8,098 nt of DNA from JBBQXY01 sp051004815 (GCA_051004815.1 JBPCJY010000076.1:1-8098), one strand, 5' to 3'; positions 1 through 5,960 are shown, counted from the stretch's first letter. A program made the numbers and translations. Notes: generated by a model not told the origin, from the letters alone.

Positions 1-66
1 CCGAACAAGGAGCCGACTTGGAAGGACGCCGTGGAGGGGGAAGAGGACGAGAAACCCGAAACAACC

Positions 67-125
67 CCCACCCATCCCCGCCCCAGGGGACCCTTCACGG
101 GCACCCTGGGGCGGGGATGGGTGGG
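67..125. repeat. GC-rich palindrome with perfect 22-bp arms
   Basis: The arms at 67-88 and 104-125 are perfect reverse complements (22 of 22), built of C-runs and G-runs around a central ATC/GAT. The 15-base loop contains a nested 3-bp CCC/GGG stem at 91-93 and 99-101. No T-run follows on either strand, so it does not look like a standard intrinsic terminator, although it could stop transcription entering from the left. A dispersed palindromic repeat or the end of a mobile element is possible. Only one copy is in the window, so its repetitive nature is inferred. Confidence 0.7.
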
Positions 126-151
126 AATTGCTGCCAAGATGGCTATAACTC

Positions 152-180
152 TTGCATAAAGGTGTGGCGCATTGTAACAT
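152..180 (+). promoter_or_regulatory. Candidate promoter for dnaJ
   Basis: TTGCAT (152-157) and TAACAT (175-180) are 17 bases apart, a weak sigma-70-type match about 80 bases before the dnaJ start. The glycyl-tRNA synthetase promoter in this window uses the same TTGCAT -35 and the same spacing. No CIRCE-type inverted repeat (TTAGCACTC with GAGTGCTAA) is present between here and the gene, so HrcA control is not supported. Confidence 0.25.
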
Positions 181-261
181 TACAGGAACAGAGTAAATTG
201 GCATTGAATGTGGTAGCGCGGATTGTATCGCGCCCTGTTTTCGCAGAAAAAGGACTGGTCG

Positions 262-1404
262 ATGGCCACTAACAAACGGGACTATTACGAGGTATTGGGT
301 GTTTCACGCAGCGCGAGCGAAGACGAGCTTAAAAAGGCTTATCGTCGTCTTGCGAAACAGTATCACCCGGATGCCAACAAAGAGCAGGGAGCGGAAGCCC
401 GCTTTATCGAAATAAATGAAGCCTATGAAGTGCTGAACGATGCACAAAAGCGTGCCGCCTATGACCGCTTTGGGCATGCTGGTGTTGGGAATGGCACAGG
501 TGGAGCAGGTTATAGTGACTTTGCCGGTTTTGGCAACATTAATGATATCTTTGAGACCTTCTTTGCTGGTACGGCGGCGAGTTCGCAGCGACGTTCAGGG
601 ACGCAACGCGGTGCTGATCTGCGCTATGAAATGACGATTACCTTTGAGGAGGCGGTCTTTGGTTGTCAGAAAGAGATTGAGCTACCGCGCTGGGAAACCT
701 GTCAGACCTGTCGTGGCAATGGAGCGCAACCGGGGACATCGACTTCGCGCTGTTCCGCTTGCCAGGGTACGGGTGAGATTCGTCGTGTGCAGCAGTCTAT
801 CTTCGGGCAATTTGTCAACGTCACGATGTGTGAACGCTGTCGTGGTGAGGGACGTGTAATCACGACGCCTTGTGAGAAGTGTCGTGGCCAAGGACGTGTC
901 CGTAACAACAGAAGAGTTGTGGTCAACATTCCAGCAGGTGTTGATGATGGTATCAATGTGCGTGTGACCGGTGAAGGTGAAGTGAGTGCGCGTGGTGGTA
1001 CGCCGGGCAATCTGTACGTCGTGCTCACCGTCAAGCCGCACCAGTTTTTCAAACGGCAGGGCAACGATATTCACTACGATCTGCCGATCAGTTTTACGCA
1101 GGCTACCCTGGGCGACGAGGTAGAGGTGCCGACGGTGGATGGAAAATCTACCATGCTCAAGATTCCCGCGGGTACGCAGAGCAATCGCTCTTTCCGGCTC
1201 AAAGGGATGGGTGTGCCGGTGGTGCATAGTAGTGCGCGTGGCGATGAGCATATCATTGTCAAGGTGGTGACGCCAACGAGCTTGACGACAGAGCAGAAAC
1301 GCTTGCTTGAGGAATTTGCACGCCTCGAACGTGAACAAAGCGAACAGAACGATAAAAACATCTTCCGCAATCTGTTTGAGAAAACAAAAGATGTTTTCCA
1401 ATAA
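262..1404 (+). CDS. dnaJ: Molecular chaperone DnaJ (Hsp40)
   Basis: Cytosolic co-chaperone of 380 residues that delivers unfolded clients to DnaK and stimulates its ATPase. The J domain spans about residues 6-70, with the essential HPD motif at 35-37. A Gly/Phe-rich linker follows at about 71-100. Four CxxCxGxG zinc-binding repeats begin at C147, C164, C190 and C204, and the C-terminal substrate-binding region covers about 211-345. All eight zinc cysteines are present and the length is normal for type I DnaJ, so the gene looks intact. I chose the ATG at 262 because AGGA (251-254) sits 7 bases before it and the protein then begins as DnaJ proteins do; the in-frame ATG at 223 would add 13 atypical residues. 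No dnaK or grpE is visible in the window, so this copy may be a stand-alone or paralogous one. Its TAA stop is the outer end of a large terminator palindrome. Confidence 0.96.
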   Translation: MATNKRDYYEVLGVSRSASEDELKKAYRRLAKQYHPDANKEQGAEARFIEINEAYEVLNDAQKRAAYDRFGHAGVGNGTGGAGYSDFAGFGNINDIFETFFAGTAASSQRRSGTQRGADLRYEMTITFEEAVFGCQKEIELPRWETCQTCRGNGAQPGTSTSRCSACQGTGEIRRVQQSIFGQFVNVTMCERCRGEGRVITTPCEKCRGQGRVRNNRRVVVNIPAGVDDGINVRVTGEGEVSARGGTPGNLYVVLTVKPHQFFKRQGNDIHYDLPISFTQATLGDEVEVPTVDGKSTMLKIPAGTQSNRSFRLKGMGVPVVHSSARGDEHIIVKVVTPTSLTTEQKRLLEEFARLEREQSEQNDKNIFRNLFEKTKDVFQ

Positions 1405-1466
1405 GCACTGGACAGATAAAAGGGGTGAGAGCTTGACTCTCACCCCTTTTATCTGTCCAGTGCTTA
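1402..1466. terminator. Bidirectional terminator, perfect 30-bp inverted repeat
   Basis: The arms at 1402-1431 and 1437-1466 are exact reverse complements over 30 bases, with a 5-base loop CTTGA. The inner core is a GC-rich stem flanked by A4 on one side and T4 on the other, so each strand gives a classical hairpin followed by TTTTAT. It therefore serves both dnaJ (+) and the convergent endonuclease-like gene (-). The first three bases are the dnaJ TAA stop, and the last three are the TAA stop of the - strand gene. Confidence 0.93.
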
Positions 1467-2441
1467 TACTTGTACTTCCTCACCAGCTTCCATCACATGT
1501 TCCGTAGATAAGCTCTTTTTTATGGGCAAGCCAAATTCAGCTACTACTGGTAGGTGGTCACTGGCTGCTTCACCAGAGGTGCCATTGCCTTCGGTGGGGA
1601 TATAGCACAGGGAGAGGTTTTGCGCTAATTCGGGACTAGCGAAGATGTAATCGATGCGACCGGCTGGCGCGGCGGACGGGCAGGAAAAACCTTTTGCGGC
1701 TGGATTGAGCTCGCGGAAGCAGTCGATGTAGCCCGCGTTCTTTAAGAGGCTGATGCAGCCCCTGGGCGCGTAGAGCGAAGCTGCGGCATCGAACAGCCAA
1801 CAGAGTACTTTGCTGCGTGGGATGATACGCAGCAAGGGAGTGAAGATGCGCAGTGGTGCTGGTACCACGAAATCGAGATAGGGATGTCCGATCGTTGCGG
1901 AGGGATTTTTCTGATAGTTTATATCCAGTTTGACGATATAGCGTAATAACGCACTGGCTCTGAACGGATCGCCGGGGGATAGCGAATTGAAATCGCCCAT
2001 AATCAGGTGTGGCGTGCCGCTGTGCTCGCCCATAATGCGAATAAGCTCGCGCACCTCGCGCCGTCGAATGGCATCGCCTGCCCAACCGTGGCTGAAGGCG
2101 GCGGAGAGATGGGTGACAAAGACGGTGAACTGGGTGCCATCAGGCTCTTCAAGGCATACTTCGAGCACTGGCTTGGTTATATCCTGGGAGGTGAGATGTG
2201 TTTTTGATGCGATAATGGGCAAGCGACTGAGGAGTGCGACTTGCCAATCTTGTATATGATGAGGATACGCGCTCATCACATGCTGCATTCCCAGGCGTCG
2301 TGCCAGTTCCTCGACGACGTGGGGATTGGTTGCTTCGACGAGTCCCACAATGTCGGGATTGGCAGCCGTAATCATGTCGGCCAGTTGGTTAACACGGCGG
2401 GTAGCACCCACCAGAATATTATAAGAGAGTATCCGAGTCAT
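1464..2441 (-). CDS. Endonuclease/exonuclease/phosphatase family protein
   Basis: A 325-residue protein of the EEP fold (DNase I, exonuclease III, sphingomyelinase and inositol-phosphatase relatives), which cleaves phosphodiester or phosphomonoester bonds using Mg2+. The expected active-site series is visible: N8 in SYN, metal-binding E36 in LVEA, H111 in THLS, D150 and N152 in GDFNS, and the terminal D295-H296 pair in SDHLPV. No signal peptide or membrane segment is evident, so a cytoplasmic location is likely. The substrate cannot be told from sequence; the C-terminal half between GDFNS and SDH is fairly long. The ATG at 2439-2441 is preceded by AAGGA at about 13 bases, a little far. It is transcribed alone, convergent with dnaJ. 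Confidence 0.9.
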   Translation of the reverse strand: MTRILSYNILVGATRRVNQLADMITAANPDIVGLVEATNPHVVEELARRLGMQHVMSAYPHHIQDWQVALLSRLPIIASKTHLTSQDITKPVLEVCLEEPDGTQFTVFVTHLSAAFSHGWAGDAIRRREVRELIRIMGEHSGTPHLIMGDFNSLSPGDPFRASALLRYIVKLDINYQKNPSATIGHPYLDFVVPAPLRIFTPLLRIIPRSKVLCWLFDAAASLYAPRGCISLLKNAGYIDCFRELNPAAKGFSCPSAAPAGRIDYIFASPELAQNLSLCYIPTEGNGTSGEAASDHLPVVAEFGLPIKKSLSTEHVMEAGEEVQV

Positions 2442-2497
2442 TTTATGATTTGCATCCTTTTTGCTTGCATAGTGTGAATGTGTTGTTCCCTCTATTC

Positions 2498-2525
2498 ACT
2501 ATACCAGACGAATGCGAAAGTACAA
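2498..2525 (-). promoter_or_regulatory. Candidate promoter of the EEP-family gene
   Basis: On the - strand, TTGTAC (2520-2525) and TATAGT (2498-2503) are 16 bases apart. TG stands one base before the -10, an extended -10 arrangement (TGGTATAGT). The site lies about 57 bases before the start codon and just past the terminator of the upstream glycyl-tRNA synthetase gene, so this gene is probably expressed independently. The -35 match is weak. Confidence 0.4.
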
Positions 2526-2559
2526 AAGACACGGCTCATCCCCTGGTATCATAGTTCTT

Positions 2560-2602
2560 AATAAAATCAAGGTGGCTGGCCACAAACGACCAGCCACCTT
2601 GA
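2560..2602 (-). terminator. Terminator of glycyl-tRNA synthetase
   Basis: The arms CAAGGTGGCTGG (2568-2579) and CCAGCCACCTTG (2590-2601) are perfect 12-bp complements, extended by one T-A pair, around a 10-base loop. Reading on the - strand, the stem is followed by ATTTTATT. It begins about 17 bases after the TAG stop of the synthetase gene. Confidence 0.9.
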
Positions 2603-2618
2603 AACCTTTTGTTGATTA

Positions 2619-3983
2619 CTAACGCCAGGTGACGCGCTCCAACAGGTACATGGGCAGTTCCGCGATGGGTAGGCGGATCTGCGTCATGCTGTCGCGTTCG
2701 CGTAATGTTACCGTCTGATCGTCCAAGGTTTGGAAGTCGATGGTGACGCAGTAGGGCGTTCCAATCTCGTCCTGGCGGCGATAACGGCGACCGATATTTG
2801 CTACGTCGTCATACTGCGTTACCATTAGACGCCGCAACGTGTGATGGATATTCTTGGCGGTCGAGACCAACTCCTCCTTGTTTTTCTGTAGCGGCAGCAC
2901 GGCCACTTTAACAGGGGCGATGGTTGGATGCAGACGCAAGACTGTGCGTGCCTCTTTCCCGGATGGATCAGGCTCTTCCTCGTAGGCATCGAGTAGCAGG
3001 TTGAGGAAGGTGCGATCAACACCGCCCGATGTTTCGACAATCCAGGGAATATAACGCTCTTTGGTAATGGGGTCACTATAGCTCAAATCGTGACCACTAT
3101 ACTCACTGTGGCGCGAGAGGTCCCAGTCCTGCCGCCAGTGAATGCCTTCCCACTCTTGCCAGCCGAGAATTGTTTGATACTCGATGTCAAAGGCTTGTTT
3201 GGCATAATGGGCTAGCTCATCTTTGCCATGCTCGCGGAAGTGCAGGCGATCCTTGTGATTGAGCAGTCCCAAGTACCACTCGAAACGTTTTTCTTTCCAG
3301 AAGTTAAACCATTGTTGCATCTCGCTGGGATGGACAAAGAATTGCAGATCCCATTGCTCGAATTCGCGCTGGCGGAAGAGGAAGTTACCCGGCGTTACCT
3401 CGTTGCGGAAGGCTTTGCCGATCTGGCAGATGCCAAAGGGAATCTGCACACGCGAGGATTTGACTACGTTGTCATAATCCAGGTAGATGTTCTGGCAGGC
3501 TTCACCGCGCAGGTAGGTTTTCATGCGCTCGCCTTCAACCACGCCCAGGTAGGTCTCCATCAAGAGGTTGAAGCGGCGCGGCTCGGTCAATTCGCCGCCA
3601 CATACGGGACACTTATTTTGCAGGACATTCTCTTCTGGGAGATGGTCGATGCGGAAGCGGCGTTTGCAGTTCTTGCAATCCACCAGGCGATCGACGAAGT
3701 TTTCGACGTGACCGCTAGCTTCCCATACCCTGGGATGGGTAATAATCGCGCCCTCAATGCCAACGACATTATCGTGCAACTGCACCATCGACCACCACCA
3801 GTAGCGGCGAATGTTGTTGCGCAGTTCGACGCCGAGCGGCCCGAAGTCATAGATGCCGGAAACGCCGCCATAAATTTCCGAGTTGGGGTAGACGAAACCG
3901 CGCCGTTTGCAGAGGGCGACGATTTTCTCAATGGGCACGAACGGCGTGTCATTGCTGGTTGTTTTGCTTTCAACCTGTGTCAT
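2619..3983 (-). CDS. glyQS: Glycine--tRNA ligase, single-chain type
   Basis: Class II aminoacyl-tRNA synthetase of 454 residues that charges tRNA-Gly with glycine using ATP in the cytosol. It is the homodimeric type, not the alpha2-beta2 type of most Proteobacteria. The conserved RVWEASGHVENFVD segment is at 85-98. A CxxC pair (C103/C106 and C125/C128) probably binds zinc. Class II motif 2 is at about 192-210 (FRNE then FRQREFEQ) and motif 3 at about 320-332 (GGVDRTFLNLLLD). The C-terminal anticodon-binding domain runs from about 357 to the end. Length and order are normal and no key residue is missing. The ATG at 3981-3983 has a strong GAGGAGG site 10 bases upstream. Expression is controlled by the T-box leader immediately upstream, and the terminator T-run abuts the ribosome-binding site. 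Confidence 0.97.
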   Translation of the reverse strand: MTQVESKTTSNDTPFVPIEKIVALCKRRGFVYPNSEIYGGVSGIYDFGPLGVELRNNIRRYWWWSMVQLHDNVVGIEGAIITHPRVWEASGHVENFVDRLVDCKNCKRRFRIDHLPEENVLQNKCPVCGGELTEPRRFNLLMETYLGVVEGERMKTYLRGEACQNIYLDYDNVVKSSRVQIPFGICQIGKAFRNEVTPGNFLFRQREFEQWDLQFFVHPSEMQQWFNFWKEKRFEWYLGLLNHKDRLHFREHGKDELAHYAKQAFDIEYQTILGWQEWEGIHWRQDWDLSRHSEYSGHDLSYSDPITKERYIPWIVETSGGVDRTFLNLLLDAYEEEPDPSGKEARTVLRLHPTIAPVKVAVLPLQKNKEELVSTAKNIHHTLRRLMVTQYDDVANIGRRYRRQDEIGTPYCVTIDFQTLDDQTVTLRERDSMTQIRLPIAELPMYLLERVTWR

Positions 3984-4000
3984 AATGAGTGGTCCTCCTC

Positions 4001-4046
4001 AAAAAAACGCCCCAGGCGTCTAACGATCATCTGTTGACGCCCAGGG
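4001..4046 (-). terminator. T-box regulatory terminator
   Basis: On the - strand, CCCTGGGCGTC (4036-4046) pairs with GACGCCTGGGG (4010-4020) over 11 bp, including two G-U wobbles. T7 at 4001-4007 ends the element, directly before the GAGGAGG ribosome-binding site of glyQS. The CCCT at 4043-4046 is also needed by the antiterminator to pair with AGGG of the T-box, so the two structures exclude each other, as in the classical mechanism. Confidence 0.9.
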
Positions 4047-4291
4047 ACGAATATATGCCCGCGTAGGCCTGGGGCTACTACGACTGACGACATAAAGCGC
4101 GGTTCCACCCTGCTTCTTCACGATATGTGAAGCCACTCATTCAATCCAGCTCCGAAGTGCCGTTCGCCCGTTGGGGGTTGCCGATCTCGCACCATGTATC
4201 GACTCGCTGCTACCACCTGCGGGTTACTCCTCTTCATCATCGCTGGAGTATATTTTGTTATTTTGTTGTACACGAGGGATATTTCTCGTGT
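4001..4291 (-). ncRNA. T-box riboswitch leader, glycine specific
   Basis: A tRNA-sensing leader: uncharged tRNA-Gly pairs with the specifier and stabilises the antiterminator, allowing glyQS transcription. On the - strand, a 5' hairpin (4285-4290 with 4271-4276) comes first. Stem I is closed by TCCAGC/GCTGGA (4242-4247 with 4145-4150). Its inner helices GAAG/CTTC (4232-4235 with 4154-4157) and CCCG/CGGG (4220-4223 with 4167-4170) enclose an internal loop. One side of that loop is AGGAGTAA, containing the AGTA S-turn; the other is CGAACGGCA, placing a GGC glycine codon at 4159-4161 followed by A. A 6-bp stem III (4116-4121 with 4127-4132) precedes the diagnostic T-box AGGGTGGAACCGCG (4097-4110). 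Its partner CGTCCCT is at 4043-4049. Element assignments are by eye. Confidence 0.95.
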
Positions 4292-4297
4292 CACTGT

Positions 4298-4326
4298 AGT
4301 ATAACTGAGTCACGTACGAGATGCAA
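4298..4326 (-). promoter_or_regulatory. Promoter of the T-box leader and glyQS
   Basis: On the - strand, TTGCAT (4321-4326) and TATACT (4298-4303) are exactly 17 bases apart. The predicted transcript start near 4291 falls at the first hairpin of the leader, so promoter and RNA structure support each other. Confidence 0.7.
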
Positions 4327-4360
4327 TAGGTAGGCGGTGTTAAGTTCAATAGTAGTACGC

Positions 4361-4389
4361 TTGTCAATGAGAAAGCGGCATGGTATGAT
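4361..4389 (+). promoter_or_regulatory. Near-consensus promoter upstream of the DUF1801 gene
   Basis: TTGTCA (4361-4366) and TATGAT (4384-4389) are 17 bases apart, with five of six consensus bases in each box. It is the best promoter match I see in the window. It diverges from the glyQS promoter about 35 bases away. A transcript starting near 4396 would first meet the 30-codon ORF at 4418 and then, after a long leader, the DUF1801 gene at 4593. Confidence 0.6.
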
Positions 4390-4417
4390 GCTACTACAAA
4401 TTGTGAGGGGGTATTCT

Positions 4418-4510
4418 GTGGCTCGTCAGCGTAAGTGGGGCCTCTGTAGCACTTTGCGTGATGGAGTTCCACTTGATACCTACTCTGTATACACAAACAT
4501 GATATACTGA
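4418..4510 (+). CDS. Possible 30-residue small ORF or truncated gene start
   Basis: A GTG at 4418 opens a 30-codon frame ending in TGA at 4508-4510. GAGGGGG ends about 6 bases before it, and the promoter at 4361-4389 would start transcription some 20 bases upstream. The N-terminus is basic (VARQRKWGLC) with a single cysteine; no domain is recognised. It could be a real small protein, a leader peptide for the downstream gene, or the 5' stub of a gene lost when the foreign-looking DUF1801 gene arrived. Support is only positional. The rest of the 4327-4592 gap holds no other gene I can recognise; a perfect TTGACA at 4537-4542 has no matching -10. Confidence 0.3.
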   Translation: MARQRKWGLCSTLRDGVPLDTYSVYTNMIY

Positions 4511-4592
4511 TCGATGGAAGACCTTTCACCGTTTATTTGACAGGTGTAAGACACGCTTACCCTGACCTACCCCACAGAAAGGAGCCTCTCCT

Positions 4593-5048
4593 ATGTCTAT
4601 CGAAGACAACGTCGACAAGAAGGCGACGAAGAAGCCCGCGAAGGCGATCAAGGGATTTACGGACGAGGAACGAGGCGCGATGAGGGCACGCGTCCAAGAA
4701 CTGAAAGCGGACAAGGCGGACGGGGAAAGCGCCGTGCTCGCCAAGATCGGCGAGATGTCGGCACCGGATCGCGCCCTCGGCGAGCGGCTCCATGCGATCA
4801 TCAAAGCTAGTGCGCCAGCCCTCTCGCCGAAGCTCTGGTACGGGATGCCCGCGTATGCCAAGGACGGCAAGGTCGTCTGCTTCTTCCAACCCGCGCACAA
4901 GTTCAAGACGAGGTACGCGACGTTGGGCTTCAACGACAGCGCTACCCTCGACGAAGGTGCCTTGTGGCCGGTCGCCTTCGCGCTGAAGGAGTTGACTGCC
5001 GCTGAAGAGGCAAGGATCGGCGAGCTCGTGAAGAAAGCGGTGAGCTGA
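4593..5048 (+). CDS. DUF1801 (YdhG-like) domain protein
   Basis: A soluble protein of 151 residues. Residues 1-20 are a lysine- and alanine-rich tail. An acidic/basic helical stretch starting GFTDEERGAM (about 21-60) comes next, then the DUF1801 core containing PKLWYGMPAYAKDGKV, FFQPAHKFKTRYATLGF and the C-terminal KELTAAEEARIGELVKKA. This layout resembles proteins I recall as common in Actinobacteria, where the biochemical function is not established; some relatives are labelled iron chaperone-like, which I would not assert here. The ATG at 4593 has GAAAGGAG 8 bases upstream. Codons favour G or C at the third position and the gene is visibly more GC-rich than its neighbours, which suggests horizontal acquisition. 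It has its own terminator and no evident operon partner. Confidence 0.85.
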   Translation: MSIEDNVDKKATKKPAKAIKGFTDEERGAMRARVQELKADKADGESAVLAKIGEMSAPDRALGERLHAIIKASAPALSPKLWYGMPAYAKDGKVVCFFQPAHKFKTRYATLGFNDSATLDEGALWPVAFALKELTAAEEARIGELVKKAVS

Positions 5049-5085
5049 GGGCACGCCGTGGAGCACATTCCATCTGGCAAGCCAG

Positions 5086-5119
5086 GAACTTGGTAGCATG
5101 GTGCTGCCGAGTTCTTTTT
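5086..5119 (+). terminator. Terminator of the DUF1801 gene
   Basis: GAACTTGGTAGC (5086-5097) pairs with GCTGCCGAGTTC (5103-5114) over 12 bp, with two G-U wobbles and a 5-base loop, followed directly by T5 (5115-5119). It lies about 38 bases after the stop codon. The wobbles make it stable mainly as + strand RNA. Confidence 0.88.
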
Positions 5120-5179
5120 GCTTGGGGTAGGTAGTTGAGCACACGAGGGGGGAGAGCGAAGCGCTCAGGCCACTCATCT

Positions 5180-5321
5180 TTTCAGCGCAAAGATATGGAC
5201 ACGTTGCGGTCAATTGCGCTGACAAGAGCACCAGCATGAGCAGGTTCTTGTCTAGCACGACCTCTTCCACTTGCATAGCGGCAGGAAGAAGCAGGAACTG
5301 AGTAGCAAGCGTGGCAAGCAT
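5180..5321 (-). pseudogene. ISL3-family transposase N-terminal remnant (tentative)
   Basis: Reading the - strand from an ATG at 5319-5321, the frame gives MLATLATQFLLLPAAMQVEE, then VVLDKNLLMLVLLSAQLTATCPYLC. From memory, this resembles the start of ISL3-family transposases: a leucine-rich lead ending LLP, a hydrophobic beta stretch, then a TCPxC zinc-finger cysteine pair. Here the pair is CPYLC, one residue wider than usual. After about 48 residues the similarity stops: the expected His/Tyr/Arg-rich zinc-finger remainder and all catalytic regions are missing. The open frame runs on only as antisense of the DUF1801 gene. No inverted-repeat ends or target duplication were found, and there is no Shine-Dalgarno site. 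It could also be chance coding similarity. Confidence 0.4.
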
Positions 5322-5335
5322 GGGATTCGTTTTCA

Positions 5336-5960
5336 ATGAGGATCACCTGGAGTATGAGGATTGTTTTCTTCTATGATACCACTTCTCGCCCCATCACGAA
5401 AAATGCAACAGAGCCTGAGCGGGTTAACAAGCAGCAATCACATCAGCCATATGATAGTGCCTTGAAGGGGCTAATGGGTAGTTATGCAGCAGAAATTATA
5501 CCCCAATTCATTCCAGGCGCACAGATAGAGAGCGAGGGGAACTCGGAAAGTGAGCGAGAGTCGATACGAGCAGACCTTGTTTACCGGATCCAGTATATGG
5601 GAAAGCCTCATATCCTGAACATGGAATTGCAGACAGGTTTGGATAGCGAAATGGCTGATCGTATGTTACAGTATCATGTAGAAGTGCTATATGGAGGAAC
5701 TGAGCATGCAATACGATAGCCTGATCGATGACAATCCCGATGTGCAAAAGCGGATCAGCAAAGGGGAACAAAGAGGGAAAGTGCAGGGGTTACAGGAGAT
5801 GGCTTTGATCGCGGTAAAAGGGGATTACCCTGATCTGGCCGAACTTGCTCAGGAGCGGATTGAGCAAATCCAGAAACTTGAGAGTCTGCGCGAGCTTATT
5901 CGGCTCATTTACAAAGCCCCTGACGAAAAAACGGTGCGCTGGTTATTGGAAACTATATAA
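5336..5960 (+). pseudogene. Rpn/PD-(D/E)XK nuclease gene, internally deleted and frameshifted
   Basis: Two frames together make the two ends of one Rpn-family (recombination-promoting nuclease, transposase_31-like) protein. The first, 127 residues ending at TAG 5717-5719, holds the family N-terminus (QPYDSALKGLMG, from residue 37) and the PD-(D/E)XK core: D80 in RADLVYRI and E97-x-Q99 in NMELQTG. After RMLQYHVEVL the match breaks off near 5690. From about 5694 another frame continues with the family C-terminus: QYDSLIDDNP, a GEQRGKVQG stretch, LAELAQERI, and IYKAPDEKTVRWLLET at the end. Relatives I remember have roughly 300 residues, so about 100 or more from the middle are missing. The frame change means no fused product is made. 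The N-terminal start is uncertain: ATG 5336 and ATG 5354 are both poor. Confidence 0.8.
5706..5960 (+). CDS. Independently startable C-terminal ORF of the Rpn gene
   Basis: An 84-residue soluble, charged, mostly helical frame starting at ATG 5706, with GGAGG (5693-5697) 8 bases upstream. An in-frame ATG at 5691 would give 89 residues but lacks such a site. It overlaps the stop of the N-terminal frame by 14 bases, so translational coupling is possible. The content is the Rpn C-terminal region: a QRGKVQG linker, helices around LAELAQERIEQIQKLESLRE, and the RWLLET ending. In E. coli, Rpn genes are known to make small C-terminal proteins from internal starts that inhibit the full-length nuclease; whether that applies here is inference. 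It may equally be a dead remnant. Confidence 0.4.
   Translation: MQYDSLIDDNPDVQKRISKGEQRGKVQGLQEMALIAVKGDYPDLAELAQERIEQIQKLESLRELIRLIYKAPDEKTVRWLLETI

Noticed and set aside
682..1443. Long - strand open frame (253 codons) opposite dnaJ
   Set aside because: It is antisense to an intact dnaJ, has no ribosome-binding site or recognisable domain, and is rich in Arg/His/Thr as expected of a shadow frame.
1307..1507. + and - strand frames sharing the peptide KHWTDKRGES near 1400
   Set aside because: The shared peptide arises only because both frames read through the perfect 30-bp palindrome; it is not a repeated gene.
3228..4037. + strand open frame of 269 codons opposite glyQS and the T-box
   Set aside because: It mirrors the synthetase codons and runs into the T-box terminator; no domain or start signal supports it.
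4537..4560. Perfect TTGACA followed by a GTAAG/CTTAC inverted repeat just before the DUF1801 gene
   Set aside because: No -10-like box lies at 16-18 bases downstream, and the repeat arms are only 5 bp, so neither a promoter nor an operator is supported.
5182..5222. 9-bp inverted repeat TCAGCGCAA/TTGCGCTGA with a 23-base spacer
   Set aside because: It lies inside the presumed transposase remnant, the spacer is long, and no T-tract or flanking duplication accompanies it; probably chance.
4557..5336. 259-codon - strand frame through the DUF1801 gene
   Set aside because: Most of it is antisense to the GC-rich DUF1801 gene. Only the first 48 or so residues after 5321 look like a transposase scrap, and only that part was kept.
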